Source of the DNA: Phreatobacter sp.
GTDB lineage: Bacteria > Pseudomonadota > Alphaproteobacteria > Rhizobiales > Phreatobacteraceae
Assembly: GCF_030691135.1 (NCBI RefSeq)
Contig: NZ_JAUYFA010000087.1
Coordinates: forward strand, 1 to 64,000
DNA length: 64,000 bases
Direction of reading: 5' to 3'
The notes beneath the pieces are model-generated. The model was not told where the DNA came from. It saw only the letters and a program-made list of their open reading frames with translations, and searched no databases. Position 1 is the first letter of the stretch, and each line of letters opens with the position of its first letter. The position numbers and the translations under genes are program-made. Shown here piece after piece: positions 23,237 through 31,587 of the stretch.

Positions 23237-23264
23237 GATGCGCCCCCGGGGGTGGCGGTCCGAA

Positions 23265-23525
23265 TCAATGGGTGGAGCGGTCGACGGTGAACTCACCGCC
23301 CCTGACGCGCTCGGCCAGCCGCTGGGCGAAGGTGGCGGTCGCCTCCTCGCCATAGGTCGCGACCATTTCCACGAACGAGGCGAAGATTGCGGCCTGCGCG
23401 ATGCAGTCGACGTCCAGCCCGTCGAGGCGGGCCTCGGCGAAAGCTTCGGAGACGTAGCCCATGGCCGCATGGCGCTGGTCTTCGGCCTCGGCCGACCGGG
23501 CGGTCGTCTCTGGGGAAAAATGCAT
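23265..23525 (-). CDS. Small conserved protein of unknown function
   Basis: This is an 86-residue acidic, mostly helical protein (MHFSPETTARSAEAEDQRH at the start, then GYVSEAFAEARLDGLD). No signal peptide, membrane segment or metal motif is visible. It lies 28 bases before the anchor-protein gene on the same strand, so the two probably form a transcription unit. I recognise no family. A hairpin GACCGT/ACGGTC lies about 50 bases upstream. Confidence 0.65.
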   Translation of the reverse strand: MHFSPETTARSAEAEDQRHAAMGYVSEAFAEARLDGLDVDCIAQAAIFASFVEMVATYGEEATATFAQRLAERVRGGEFTVDRSTH

Positions 23526-23667
23526 CGTCACGCCCACTGCGGGACCGTTGATCGGCCCTGTCCTAGGGCGAGACCGTAGCACGGTCCTTTCGCCAAGACA
23601 CCCGTTTCTGACCGGAAGGTTAACAGCGTCGAAGAAAATGGAGACGTTCCCCGAACGCCACAAACCG

Positions 23668-24090
23668 TCAGTTGCCGTAGCGGCTGGTGATCTCGGCGAC
23701 GAGCCTCCGCGCCTCGGCGACATAGCGCCGTGTCGCTTGCCGGGCCGCCGGCGCGCAACTGCGATGGGTCTGCTCGAAGCCGCCATAACCGCGGTTGAAG
23801 GCCTGCACGAGCCGTTCCCGCCGCTCCCCGCCGGCAGCCTCGGCATCTAGCAGGGCCTGCATCTCGCGTCGCCAGGCTCCGCCTTCCGGCCCCTCGCAGA
23901 GGGTGCGCAGGTAATGCAGCGCGCCGATGATTTCCGACAGGCGGAGGAGTTGCGGCTCGTAGGGAGCCCTGAGCGCGGCCGGTGGCAGCGGCACGGCCAC
24001 GGGTGTCGCCGCCCGCGGCGCCTGCGCAGCCACGGGACCGACCGGAACCAGCGCCACAAGCAGCGCCAAAGCCTGGACGAGCTTCATCAT
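23668..24090 (-). CDS. TIGR02301 family secreted protein
   Basis: This is a 140-residue protein of the TIGR02301 family, found in Rhizobiales and of unknown function. A signal peptide (MMKLVQALALLVALVPVGPVAAQA) is followed by the family pattern: YLRTLCEG, WRREMQALLDAE, AFNRGYGGFEQTHRSC and a C-terminal SRYGN. The two cysteines (about 65 and 112) could form a disulfide in the periplasm. It follows the NUDIX gene after 63 bases; this neighbourhood is conserved. Two ATGs in a row make the start uncertain by one codon. Confidence 0.88.
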   Translation of the reverse strand: MMKLVQALALLVALVPVGPVAAQAPRAATPVAVPLPPAALRAPYEPQLLRLSEIIGALHYLRTLCEGPEGGAWRREMQALLDAEAAGGERRERLVQAFNRGYGGFEQTHRSCAPAARQATRRYVAEARRLVAEITSRYGN

Positions 24091-24153
24091 GGCCGAGATA
24101 TGAGCGAGGTGGCGGGCCTCCGCAACGGAAAGCTGCGCGGGTGGTTGACGCGC

Positions 24154-24612
24154 TCAGGGCTCGGCGAGGGCGACGGCGGCTGCGAGGACCTTCGCGAGCC
24201 CCTCGGTGGTCGGCAGGCCCGCCGCCTCGTCCGGCCTGATCCACCTGATGTCGGCGGCTTCCGCGGAGACCATGCCCGCGCCGCTGATCCAGCGGGCGGC
24301 GAAGGAGAGCACGACGAAATGGCGCTCCACCCGGCCGTCGCCGTCACGGATGATGATGTCGCGCGCGCTGCACAGGCCGATGGGCGCCGCGGCGACGGCG
24401 ACCTCCTCCATCAGTTCGCGGGCCGCCGCCTCGGCGAGCGTCTCGCCGATCTCGACGAGCCCCCCCGGCAGGCTGAACAGACCGGCGCCGGGGGCGTTGG
24501 CGCGCTGGGCGACCAGAACGCGCCCGTCGCGGATGACGGCCGTCGACACGGCGAGGATGGGGCGGGCGGGATAGAACCGGTCCGCCATCGGGTCTGCGGC
24601 CGCGGTGTTCAC
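24154..24612 (-). CDS. NUDIX hydrolase
   Basis: This is a 152-residue hydrolase of nucleoside diphosphates linked to another group; the substrate cannot be named. The Nudix box runs from GGLVEIGET to ARELMEEVAV at about 50-73 and has the required Glu residues. The GTG start overlaps the stop of the upstream gene (GTGA), so the two are translationally coupled; an ATG nine codons in is an alternative. ADP-ribose- or NADH-type pyrophosphatase activity is possible. Confidence 0.88.
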   Translation of the reverse strand: MNTAAADPMADRFYPARPILAVSTAVIRDGRVLVAQRANAPGAGLFSLPGGLVEIGETLAEAAARELMEEVAVAAAPIGLCSARDIIIRDGDGRVERHFVVLSFAARWISGAGMVSAEAADIRWIRPDEAAGLPTTEGLAKVLAAAVALAEP

Positions 24613-25115
24613 CGTGTCATTAGGGCGTCGATGGCGTCCTGCGCTGAGGCGCCGTCGCCTTCGTCGTCCTCGATCACCGCGTTCATGACGCCGGACGTGC
24701 GGGCGGCGAGGTGCTTCAGCCGGTCCGAGGCCTCCTCGGCGATATAGCCGGCCATCGGGGTTCCGGCATGGGAACTCAGTTGGGCGATCGTGTCGAGCAT
24801 CACCGTGTCCATCTCAGCCACCAGGGCGAGAAAGCGGCGGCGCGAGCCGACGGGGGCTTCGGCGAAGGCCTGGAGCACCAGGTCCTTGTCGCGATAGTGG
24901 GAGCGGATGAAATGCTGCTGGTAGGAGGCCGGCTGCCAGGCGAGGACGTCGTCCACGCAGTCGGGCATGGTCGGCACCAGTTCCAGAAGCATGATGACTT
25001 CGTTGAAATGGTTGAGGTAGTCGGTGGCCAGCCGCGTGTCGGGATGAATATTGGCCGCACGCAGGCGCTCCGGCGTCAGCGCAGTCGTGGAGTCCTGACG
25101 AACGACGTCGAGCAT
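24609..25115 (-). CDS. Conserved protein of unknown function upstream of the NUDIX gene
   Basis: This is a 168-residue soluble protein, largely helical and acidic (NHFNEVIMLLELVPTMPDC, QQHFIRSHYRDKDLVLQAF). No motif for catalysis, metal or membrane was found. It is coupled to the NUDIX gene by a GTGA overlap and is divergent from the SRAP gene, sharing a 108-base promoter gap. Similar proteins occur in Rhizobiales in the same place, as far as I recall. Confidence 0.75.
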   Translation of the reverse strand: MLDVVRQDSTTALTPERLRAANIHPDTRLATDYLNHFNEVIMLLELVPTMPDCVDDVLAWQPASYQQHFIRSHYRDKDLVLQAFAEAPVGSRRRFLALVAEMDTVMLDTIAQLSSHAGTPMAGYIAEEASDRLKHLAARTSGVMNAVIEDDEGDGASAQDAIDALMTR

Positions 25116-25223
25116 GGAATGTGGTCGCCCCCAACTTTACATGTCACTCAGCCACGACTGCAGTGAAAGAAGCCTTAAGTCGTGACCATGAGTTTCCAGG
25201 ACGCAAGGGCAGGTGAGGTTTGA

Positions 25224-25970
25224 ATGTGCGGCCGGTATGCGATCAAGACCATTCCCGAAGTGATGCAGGCCGCCTTCGGTTATGAGGAGCGGCCGAATTT
25301 TCCGCCGCGCTACAACATCGCTCCGACCCAGCCCGTGCCGGTCGTCACCATCGACCAGGGCCGTCGGCGTTTCGTGCTGATGCGCTGGGGCTTCATCCCT
25401 GGCTGGGTGAAGGACCCGAAAGACTTTCCCCTGGTCATCAACGTGCGCAGCGAGACAGCCCGCGAGAAACCCTCGTTTCGCGCCGCCTTCGTACGGCGCC
25501 GGGCGCTGATGCCGGCGGACGCCTTCTACGAATGGCACACGGTCGGCAAGGTGAAGACGCCCTACATGGCCCGCCGCCCCGACGGCGGGCTCTTCGCCTT
25601 TCCCGCGCTCTGGGAGACCTGGATCTCGCCCGACGGCTCCGAGATCGACACCGTGGCGATGCTGACGTCGCCCGCACTGCCGCCGCTCGCGACGATCCAT
25701 CACCGCACGCCGGTGATCCTCGATCCCGCCAACTGGAACGAATGGCTCGACCCGGCCACCGGGGCGGACCGCGCCGCCGCCCTGCTCGAGCCCGCTGTGC
25801 AGAACGAGCTCGAGCTCGTGCCGGTCTCGCCGGCGGTCAACCGTGTCGCCAATGACGGGCCGGAACTGCAGGAGCCTACCGGCGCGCCGACGACCGCTCC
25901 CGCAGGGGCGCCATCACGCCGCCGCTCTGCCGCTGAGCCGCAGAACAGGCAGGGCAGCCTGTTCGACTGA
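25224..25970 (+). CDS. SOS response-associated peptidase-like protein (SRAP, HMCES/YedK family)
   Basis: YedK/HMCES proteins shield abasic sites in single-stranded DNA by forming a thiazolidine link through Cys2. The 248 residues begin MCGRY, so Cys2 becomes N-terminal after Met removal. Other active residues are visible in NVRSETA (Asn73), ADAFYEW (Glu103) and TIHHRTPV (His160). After the domain, a Pro/Arg-rich tail ends in QGSLFD, similar to a sliding-clamp-binding peptide. The start follows AGGTGAGG. Confidence 0.92.
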   Translation: MCGRYAIKTIPEVMQAAFGYEERPNFPPRYNIAPTQPVPVVTIDQGRRRFVLMRWGFIPGWVKDPKDFPLVINVRSETAREKPSFRAAFVRRRALMPADAFYEWHTVGKVKTPYMARRPDGGLFAFPALWETWISPDGSEIDTVAMLTSPALPPLATIHHRTPVILDPANWNEWLDPATGADRAAALLEPAVQNELELVPVSPAVNRVANDGPELQEPTGAPTTAPAGAPSRRRSAAEPQNRQGSLFD

Positions 25971-26044
25971 TCACCCTCGTTCGGGGACCGGCGAACTGCC
26001 GCCAGCGGCGGTTCCACATACTTAAACAAATAACAACAAACTTC

Positions 26045-26067
26045 GCGCAATTTAGCGAAATTCGCGC
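26045..26067. promoter_or_regulatory. Near-perfect palindrome upstream of the small secreted protein gene
   Basis: GCGCAATTT pairs with AAATT-C-GCGC across a four-base loop, with one bulged base. It lies in an AT-rich stretch about 40 bases before the next gene and could be an operator. No regulator can be assigned. Confidence 0.3.
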
Positions 26068-26107
26068 CGGACTATCCCGTCCGGCCCGGGGCTGCCACGG
26101 ATCCTGC

Positions 26108-26431
26108 ATGTCTCCGCGTCCGGCATTGAGCACGCGCCTGCTGCTCCCTCTCACTGTTCTGACCTGCCTCGCGATTCCCATCGTCGCCGCTGCGGCGCCG
26201 CGTGCCGGCCAGCCGGTGGCCGTCTTCGCCTGGTCGACCGATGCCGGCGGAGCCGCCGCCATCGCCGCGCGCTCGGATGGGGAGTTGCGCTCCGCCAGCC
26301 GCAGCAACCGCATCGTCATCGCCTCTTCGACCCATCCCGACTTCGTGACGCGGCTCTATGGCGCCGGTGCGCTTCTCGTCATCGACGCCACCATGGCCGC
26401 AGCCTGTCTTTCACTTTTCGTCTCACTTTGA
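26108..26431 (+). CDS. Small exported protein of unknown function
   Basis: This is a 107-residue protein with an N-terminal signal peptide or anchor ([21 protein letters not shown], cleaved at about residue 29). The mature part carries [18 protein letters not shown] and [24 protein letters not shown], a pattern I recall from short Rhizobiales proteins, and ends in a hydrophobic segment. It lies 16 bases before the chemoreceptor gene and is probably co-transcribed with it, which suggests a shared signal-sensing role. Confidence 0.7.
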   Translation: MSPRPALSTRLLLPLTVLTCLAIPIVAAAAPRAGQPVAVFAWSTDAGGAAAIAARSDGELRSASRSNRIVIASSTHPDFVTRLYGAGALLVIDATMAAACLSLFVSL

Positions 26432-26447
26432 GAAGGGACGCCACCTC

Positions 26448-27920
26448 ATGAGCCTCCTCTCCCCCACCTCCACCCTCGACCGTCTTCGCGGATCGGTCGC
26501 CGTCGCGATGCAGGGCATTCTCGCCGCCGTCGCCGTGCTGGTCATCGGCATCGCCCTGATGCGTGGCTCCGGCGCCATGGTCCTCACCCTCGCCGGCACC
26601 GTCATCGTCGCGGCGCTCGGCCTCCTCGCTATCGGCAAGGGCCGGACGGATGCGACGGCACGCATCGGCTCGTCCGTCTCCGCCGCGGCGCTGATCGCCA
26701 TGCTGACCTTCGCGCTCGAACGGTCGATCTATCAGATCGACATGCACATGGCTTTTTTCGCCGGCCTCGCCATCGTCGCCCTGTGGTGCTGCTGGCGGTC
26801 AGTCGCCGCCTATACGGCGGTCGTCGCCGTCCACCATCTCGGCCTCAACATGATCTATCCGATGGCGGTGTTCCCTGAGGGCGGCGACTTCGGGCGCGTC
26901 GTCATCCATGCCGTCATCCTGGTCGCACAGGCCGTGGCGCTCGCCTGGCTCTGCAACCGTCTCGCTGCCGCGCTCGCCGCGTCAGACGCCGCCGTGTCGG
27001 AAGCGAACCTTGCCACCGAGCGCATGGAGGCGGCCGCCTCCAGCGAGCGCTCGCTGGCGACAGCCCAGACCGACCGGCAGGCTCGTCTCGAAGCCGCCAT
27101 CGGCGAATTCAAGGGACGCGTCGCCGGCATTCTCGCGGGCATGCGCAACGGCATGACGGCGCTCGGCGATGCCTCCGGGACCGTCCGGAAGGCGGCCCAC
27201 GGCACCGTCGAGATCACCGGTCGCGCGGCCCATTCCTCCCAGGCCGCCGTCACCAATATCGGTGCGGTGGCCGCCGCCAGCGACCAGCTCAGCGCATCCG
27301 TCGGTGAACTGGCCCAGAAGGTCGGCGAGACCGCGACCGTCGTGCGCGAACTGGCCGGCGAGGCGACCCAGGCCAATGACAGCATTTCCGAACTGTCGGC
27401 CGCCGCCGAGAAGATCGGCGCGGTCGTCGCCCTCATCCAGTCGATCGCCGAGCAGACCAACCTTCTCGCCCTCAACGCCACCATCGAGGCGGCGCGTGCG
27501 GGCGATGCCGGCAAGGGCTTCGCGGTGGTCGCTTCCGAGGTGAAGTCGCTTGCCGTCCAGACCTCGAAGGCCACGGGGGAGATCGCCCAGCAGATCTCCG
27601 CCGTGCAGCATCTGACCAAGGGGGCTGTCGGCGCGATCGAGGGGATTTCCAACCGCATGGGGCTGATCGACCACAATGCCGCGGCGCTCGCCTCCGGCAT
27701 CGAGGAGCAGTCGGCGGCGGTGCAGGAGATCAACCGCAGCATCGGTGAGATGCGCGATCTCACCGATCGGATCGAGACGGCCGTCAGCGACATCGCGACC
27801 CAGGCCAGCGCCAGCGCCGCCTCGTCGGAGACCATGGGCGAGACCACCGCCAAGGTCGAGGATGCGGCCGCAGGGCTCGGCGCGGCCGTCGAGGACTTCC
27901 TCGGCCAGGTTGCCGCCTGA
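26448..27920 (+). CDS. Methyl-accepting chemotaxis protein with a multi-helix membrane sensor
   Basis: This is a 490-residue chemoreceptor without the usual periplasmic ligand domain. Residues 1-190 form about six membrane helices that include several histidines ([27 protein letters not shown]). A coiled coil with adaptation regions follows. The kinase-control tip at about 334-352 is the classical [19 protein letters not shown]. It should signal to CheA/CheW, whose genes are not in the window. The start at 26448 follows GAGAAGGGA. Confidence 0.92.
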   Translation: MSLLSPTSTLDRLRGSVAVAMQGILAAVAVLVIGIALMRGSGAMVLTLAGTVIVAALGLLAIGKGRTDATARIGSSVSAAALIAMLTFALERSIYQIDMHMAFFAGLAIVALWCCWRSVAAYTAVVAVHHLGLNMIYPMAVFPEGGDFGRVVIHAVILVAQAVALAWLCNRLAAALAASDAAVSEANLATERMEAAASSERSLATAQTDRQARLEAAIGEFKGRVAGILAGMRNGMTALGDASGTVRKAAHGTVEITGRAAHSSQAAVTNIGAVAAASDQLSASVGELAQKVGETATVVRELAGEATQANDSISELSAAAEKIGAVVALIQSIAEQTNLLALNATIEAARAGDAGKGFAVVASEVKSLAVQTSKATGEIAQQISAVQHLTKGAVGAIEGISNRMGLIDHNAAALASGIEEQSAAVQEINRSIGEMRDLTDRIETAVSDIATQASASAASSETMGETTAKVEDAAAGLGAAVEDFLGQVAA

Positions 27921-27950
27921 CGCGGGCCCTCTGACGCCCCGGCAGGGGTC

Positions 27951-29396
27951 CTAGAGGACCTTGCCGGGGTTGAGGATGCCCTTGGGGTCGAGCACGGCCT
28001 TCATCTGTCGCATGATGTCCATGGCGACCGGGTCCTTCACTGCCGGCAGCAGGTCGCGCTTCATGCGACCGATCCCGTGCTCGGCGGAGATCGAGCCGCC
28101 GAACGTGCCGACGATATCGTGGACGATGGTCTGGACCGCGTCCCAGTGCTCGAGGAAAGCGGCCTTGTCCATACCGACGGGCTGGCTGATGTTGAAGTGG
28201 ATATTGCCGTCGCCGAGATGGCCGAAGGGCACTGGACGGCAGTCCGGCATATAGGCGAGGCAGGCGGCGACCGCTGCCGCGATGAAGTCGGGGACGGCCG
28301 CGACCGGCACCGAGACATCGTGCTTGATCGAGCCGCCTTCGAGCTTCTGCACCTCGCTCATGCCCTCGCGCAGGCGCCAGAAAGCGTTGCGCTGGTCGAT
28401 CGTGTCGGCGAGGGCCGCGTCGGTGACGATGCCCTCCTCGAAGCCGGCGGCGAGAATCTCCTCCAGCGTCTCGCGCAGGCCCGCCGCGGAGGCGGTGGAG
28501 AGCTCCATCAGGCAGTACCAGGGCGAGGCGTCCGCCAGCGGATCACGCGCGCCGGAAAGGTGCCGGAGCACGAACTCGAACAGGTTGCGCGGCATCAGTT
28601 CGAAGCCGGTGACGGAGGGCCCGGCGCGCTCCTGCGCGGCGTTGAGCAGGGCGAGGCCCGCTTCCGGCGAGGGCACCGCCACCCAGGCCGCCTCGATGGC
28701 GCGCGGCGCCGGATAGAGCTTCAGCACTGCCGCCGTGATGATGCCGAGCGTGCCTTCGGCGCCCATGAACAGGTGCTTCAGGTCGTAGCCCGTATTGTCC
28801 TTCTTCAGCGTCCTCAGGCCGTGCCAGATGCGGCCGTCGGCCAGCACCACCTCAAGCCCGAGGACGAGGTCGCGCGCCATGCCATAGGCTACCGCCTGGG
28901 TGCCGCCGGCATTGGTCGAGAGGTTGCCGCCGATGGTGCAGGAGCCCTTGGAGCCGATGTTCAGCGGGAACAGCCGGCCGACCTCGCTGGCTGCGTCCTG
29001 CGCCTGCTGCAGCGTCACGCCGGCATCGACGGTCATCGTATTGCCGGCGGGATCGACGTCCCGCACGGCCGTCATGCGGTTGAGCGACAGCACGATCTCG
29101 GCGCCGGTCTCATGGGGCACATGGCCGCCGACGAGCCCCGTCGCGCCGCCCTGCGGCACCACCGGCGTGCCGGTCTCATGGGCGAGCGCCATGACCGCGG
29201 CGACCTCCTCCGTCGAGCCCGGCCGCACCACCAGCGAGGTGCGCCCGTGATAGAGGCTGCGGTCGTCGCGCAGATAGGGCGCCTGGTCGCCGGGATCGGT
29301 GATGGCATAGCGGGGGCCGACGATGGTCGCGAACCGTTCGATCAGCGGCGCCGGCATCGGCGGGGCGAGGGCGGTGACGGGCTTCGGCAGCGGCAT
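27951..29396 (-). CDS. FAD-binding oxidase, GlcD / D-2-hydroxyacid dehydrogenase type
   Basis: This is a 481-residue flavoenzyme of the family that contains glycolate oxidase GlcD, D-lactate and D-2-hydroxyglutarate dehydrogenases. The N-terminal FAD domain shows PQGGATGLVGGHVP (about 82-95), NIGSKGSCTIGGNLSTNAGG (146-165) and GLEVVLADG. The C-terminal domain shows HLGDGNIHFNI and SAEHGIGRMK with metal-binding His residues. The exact substrate is not readable. It is convergent with the chemoreceptor gene; no GlcE or GlcF partner is nearby. Confidence 0.9.
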   Translation of the reverse strand: MPLPKPVTALAPPMPAPLIERFATIVGPRYAITDPGDQAPYLRDDRSLYHGRTSLVVRPGSTEEVAAVMALAHETGTPVVPQGGATGLVGGHVPHETGAEIVLSLNRMTAVRDVDPAGNTMTVDAGVTLQQAQDAASEVGRLFPLNIGSKGSCTIGGNLSTNAGGTQAVAYGMARDLVLGLEVVLADGRIWHGLRTLKKDNTGYDLKHLFMGAEGTLGIITAAVLKLYPAPRAIEAAWVAVPSPEAGLALLNAAQERAGPSVTGFELMPRNLFEFVLRHLSGARDPLADASPWYCLMELSTASAAGLRETLEEILAAGFEEGIVTDAALADTIDQRNAFWRLREGMSEVQKLEGGSIKHDVSVPVAAVPDFIAAAVAACLAYMPDCRPVPFGHLGDGNIHFNISQPVGMDKAAFLEHWDAVQTIVHDIVGTFGGSISAEHGIGRMKRDLLPAVKDPVAMDIMRQMKAVLDPKGILNPGKVL

Positions 29397-29551
29397 GGCG
29401 GGCGTGTTCCGGCGGCACTGTTCGGATCGGGGACGCCTATTGGGACCGCGCGGGTGCGAGCGTCAACGGGTTCGAGCGGATGACGGCGGTGAATTCGTCG
29501 CGAGTGGTCCGACGGGTCTTCCGCCGGCGGGCTTTACGACCTATCTGTCAT

Positions 29552-29712
29552 GACGGAGCTGCGACGCGCGTCAGGGCACAAATTCCCCGGGGCCTTATCG
29601 ATCTCACGGGAGCTGTCCCTGTCCTCGACCCTGGTCTTGGGTACACGGCGCCCACCTACTTAGGTAGGTTCCCGGGATCGCTTGTCCAACGGCAGAGTGG
29701 CTCCACTTTCTT
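29552..29712 (+). ncRNA. ssrS: 6S RNA (RNA polymerase-binding regulatory RNA)
   Basis: The segment has the conserved alphaproteobacterial 6S words as I remember them: GGGGCCTTATCGATCTC, GGGAGCTGTCCCTG, and CGCCCACCTACTTAGGTAGG followed by TTCCCGGGATC. A closing stem GGAGC (29555) with GCTCC (29700) is followed by a T-rich run typical of RNA 3' ends. CTATCT at 29541-29546 would be the -10 box. The next gene downstream is 5-formyl-THF cyclo-ligase, the classic 6S neighbour. Ends are estimates; the usual zapA gene is not upstream. Confidence 0.75.
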
Positions 29713-29780
29713 TTCTCCGGCGGGTGCTGAGCGGCAGGTCTGACGGCGAACCATTTCGCCCGGACACAGGAAACTACGCC

Positions 29781-29870
29781 CGTCATGCCCGAGCTTGTCC
29801 CGGGCATCCACGAATTCCTCGAAGGGTGGTGGTCAAGTCGTGGATGCCCGGGACAAGCCCGGGCATGACG
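29781..29870. repeat. Family B palindromic repeat, complete copy
   Basis: Two arms of 33 bases are inverted with a single mismatch, from CGTCATGCCCGAGCTTGTCC to its complement ending GGGCATGACG, around a 24-base centre. This CATGCCCGGG-CTTGTCCCGGG type is common in Rhizobiales genomes. Frames across it translate to the familiar false product HARACPGHP/SWMPGTSPGMT. A second, shortened copy is at 56965. Confidence 0.88.
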
Positions 29871-29931
29871 GAAAGCGCGGCGCATTGTCCCGCTACGCGG
29901 TCTCACTCACCATCGTTCGTTTCCTCTCTGG

Positions 29932-30107
29932 CCCCACCCGCACCCTCCCCGCTGCGCGGAGAGGGTGACTTCGACCTCCCGCATCGTCGGCGATGGAAGA
30001 CCAGGCTCGACCGTCCCGGGCACCGGCTGGGCCTGGCTCCATGGCGGGAACAAGGGCGCGACGCCTTAGTCCCCCTCTCCGCGGAGCGGGGAGGGTGCGG
30101 GTGGGGC
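29932..30107. repeat. Family A intergenic palindromic repeat, copy 2
   Basis: The element starts CCCCACCCGCACCCTCCCC and ends in the complement GGGGAGGGTGCGGGTGGGG. Inside are GAGAGGGTGACTTCGACCTC and a core with CCAGGCTCGACCG. It lies between the family B copy and the cyclo-ligase gene, so this gap holds two unrelated palindromic elements side by side behind the 6S RNA. Confidence 0.85.
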
Positions 30108-30169
30108 CTTCCGCCGTCTGTTTCCCGGCCCGGATGACACCTCCGCCGCCCTCGGCTAAATCCTCCCCC

Positions 30170-30739
30170 ATGACCCAGCCCACCAAGGCCGCCCTGCGCG
30201 CCGCCGCGCTCGCCCGCCGCGACGCCCTCGATCCCGCCAGCCGCATCGAGGCGGCGCTGACGCTGGCCGACACCTTTCCCCTCGACACCATTCCCGTCGC
30301 CGGCAAGACCGTCTCCGGCTTTCTCCCCATCCAGTCCGAGATCGACATCCGCCCGCTGATGGACCGCCTGCGCCGGGCCGGTGCGCGCCTCGCGCTGCCG
30401 GCCTTCCCCGACCGCAAGGGCCCGATGATCTTCCGCGAACTCGTTCGCGGCGCCGAACTCGTGCCCATGGGCTTCGGCACCTATGGCCCGGGACCCGAGG
30501 CGGCCGAGGTGCAGCCCGACATCCTCCTGACCCCGCTCGCCGCCTTTGACCGCGCCGGCCATCGTATCGGCTACGGCAAGGGCCACTACGACATGGCGCT
30601 CGCCCGCCTCGACGCGCTGGTGCCGCGCATCGCCATCGGCATCGCCTTCGCCTGCCAGGAGGTTGACGCCGTGCCCCACGAGCCCCATGACCGCAGGCTG
30701 GATTTCGTGCTCACCGATACCGGTTTCAGGACCTTCTGA
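30170..30739 (+). CDS. 5-formyltetrahydrofolate cyclo-ligase
   Basis: The enzyme turns 5-formyl-THF into 5,10-methenyl-THF with ATP (the YgfA/FAU1 family). The 189 residues begin MTQPTKAALRAAALARRDAL. Features are SGFLPIQSEIDIRPL for folate binding, LTPLAAFDRAGHRIGYGKGHYD with the glycine-rich ATP loop, and VPHEPHDRRLDFVLTD near the end. No clear ribosome site precedes the start; an ATG at 30134 is an alternative. Its stop overlaps the next start as TGATG. The 6S RNA lies upstream. Confidence 0.93.
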   Translation: MTQPTKAALRAAALARRDALDPASRIEAALTLADTFPLDTIPVAGKTVSGFLPIQSEIDIRPLMDRLRRAGARLALPAFPDRKGPMIFRELVRGAELVPMGFGTYGPGPEAAEVQPDILLTPLAAFDRAGHRIGYGKGHYDMALARLDALVPRIAIGIAFACQEVDAVPHEPHDRRLDFVLTDTGFRTF

Positions 30740-31539
30740 TGCGCCTCCTCTTCCTCGGCGACGTGGTCGGCAAGGCCGGCCGCACCGCCGTCACCGAAAA
30801 GCTGCCCGGCCTGATCGCGGAGCTGAAGCTCGACTGCGTGGTGATCAACGGCGAGAACGCCGCCCACGGCTTTGGCATCACCGAGGCGATCTATGAGGAG
30901 CTGCTGGATGCCGGCGCCGATTGCGTCACCCTCGGTAACCATTCCTGGGACCAGCGCGAGGCCCTGGTCTTTATCGACCGCGCGCCCCGCCTCGTCCGCC
31001 CGGTGAACTATCCCACCGGCACGCCCGGCCGCGGCGCTGCCCTGATCGAGGCCAAGAACGGCGCGCAGGTCCTCGTCGTCAACGTCATGGGCCGCGTCTT
31101 CATGGACGCCATGGACGATCCTTTCGCCGCCGTCGAACGCGAGGTGGAGGCCGCCCCGCTCGGCCGCGTTGCGGACGCCATCGTCGTCGACATCCATGCC
31201 GAGGCGACCAGCGAGAAGCAGGTCATGGGGCACATCCTCGACGGCCGCGTCTCGCTCGTCGTGGGCACCCATACCCACGTGCCGACCGCCGACCACCGCG
31301 TGCTCTCCGGCGGCACCGCCTTCCAGACCGATGTCGGCATGTGCGGCGACTATGACGGTGTCATCGGCATGGACAGGGCCGAGCCGCTGCGCCGCATGCG
31401 CGAGAAGACGCCGGGCGGCAAGTTCGAGCCGGCGGGCGGTGTCGCCACACTCTCCGGCATCGTCGTCGACCTCGGCGCGAACGGGCTCGCGACTGCAGTG
31501 ACGCCGCTGCGCGTTGGCGGAGTGCTCGCGCCGACCTGA
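30739..31539 (+). CDS. YmdB-like metallophosphoesterase (TIGR00282 family)
   Basis: This is a 266-residue calcineurin-like phosphoesterase of the YmdB/DR1281 group; the Bacillus relative has 2',3'-cyclic nucleotide phosphodiesterase activity. Metal ligands are Asp8 (FLGDVVGKAGR), Glu39 and Asn40 (INGENAAHG), and Asn67 and His68 (LGNHSWD). Further histidines lie in VVDIHAEATSEK and GTHTHVPTAD. Its start overlaps the cyclo-ligase stop, so translation is coupled. This pairing is common in alphaproteobacteria. Confidence 0.92.
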   Translation: MRLLFLGDVVGKAGRTAVTEKLPGLIAELKLDCVVINGENAAHGFGITEAIYEELLDAGADCVTLGNHSWDQREALVFIDRAPRLVRPVNYPTGTPGRGAALIEAKNGAQVLVVNVMGRVFMDAMDDPFAAVEREVEAAPLGRVADAIVVDIHAEATSEKQVMGHILDGRVSLVVGTHTHVPTADHRVLSGGTAFQTDVGMCGDYDGVIGMDRAEPLRRMREKTPGGKFEPAGGVATLSGIVVDLGANGLATAVTPLRVGGVLAPT

Positions 31540-31587
31540 GCCGCGGGCGGCTTGCCGAGCGCCGCGCGCCGCTGTAATCCGCAGCCC

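Noticed and set aside
27921-27950. Shared terminator between the chemoreceptor and GlcD-like genes
   Set aside because: Only a four-pair GC stem without T-run can be drawn in the 30-base gap.
29604-29906. Minus-strand open frame before the cyclo-ligase gene
   Set aside because: Its translation (HARACPGHP, SWMPGTSSGMT) is the known false product of family B palindromes, and it overlaps the 6S RNA.
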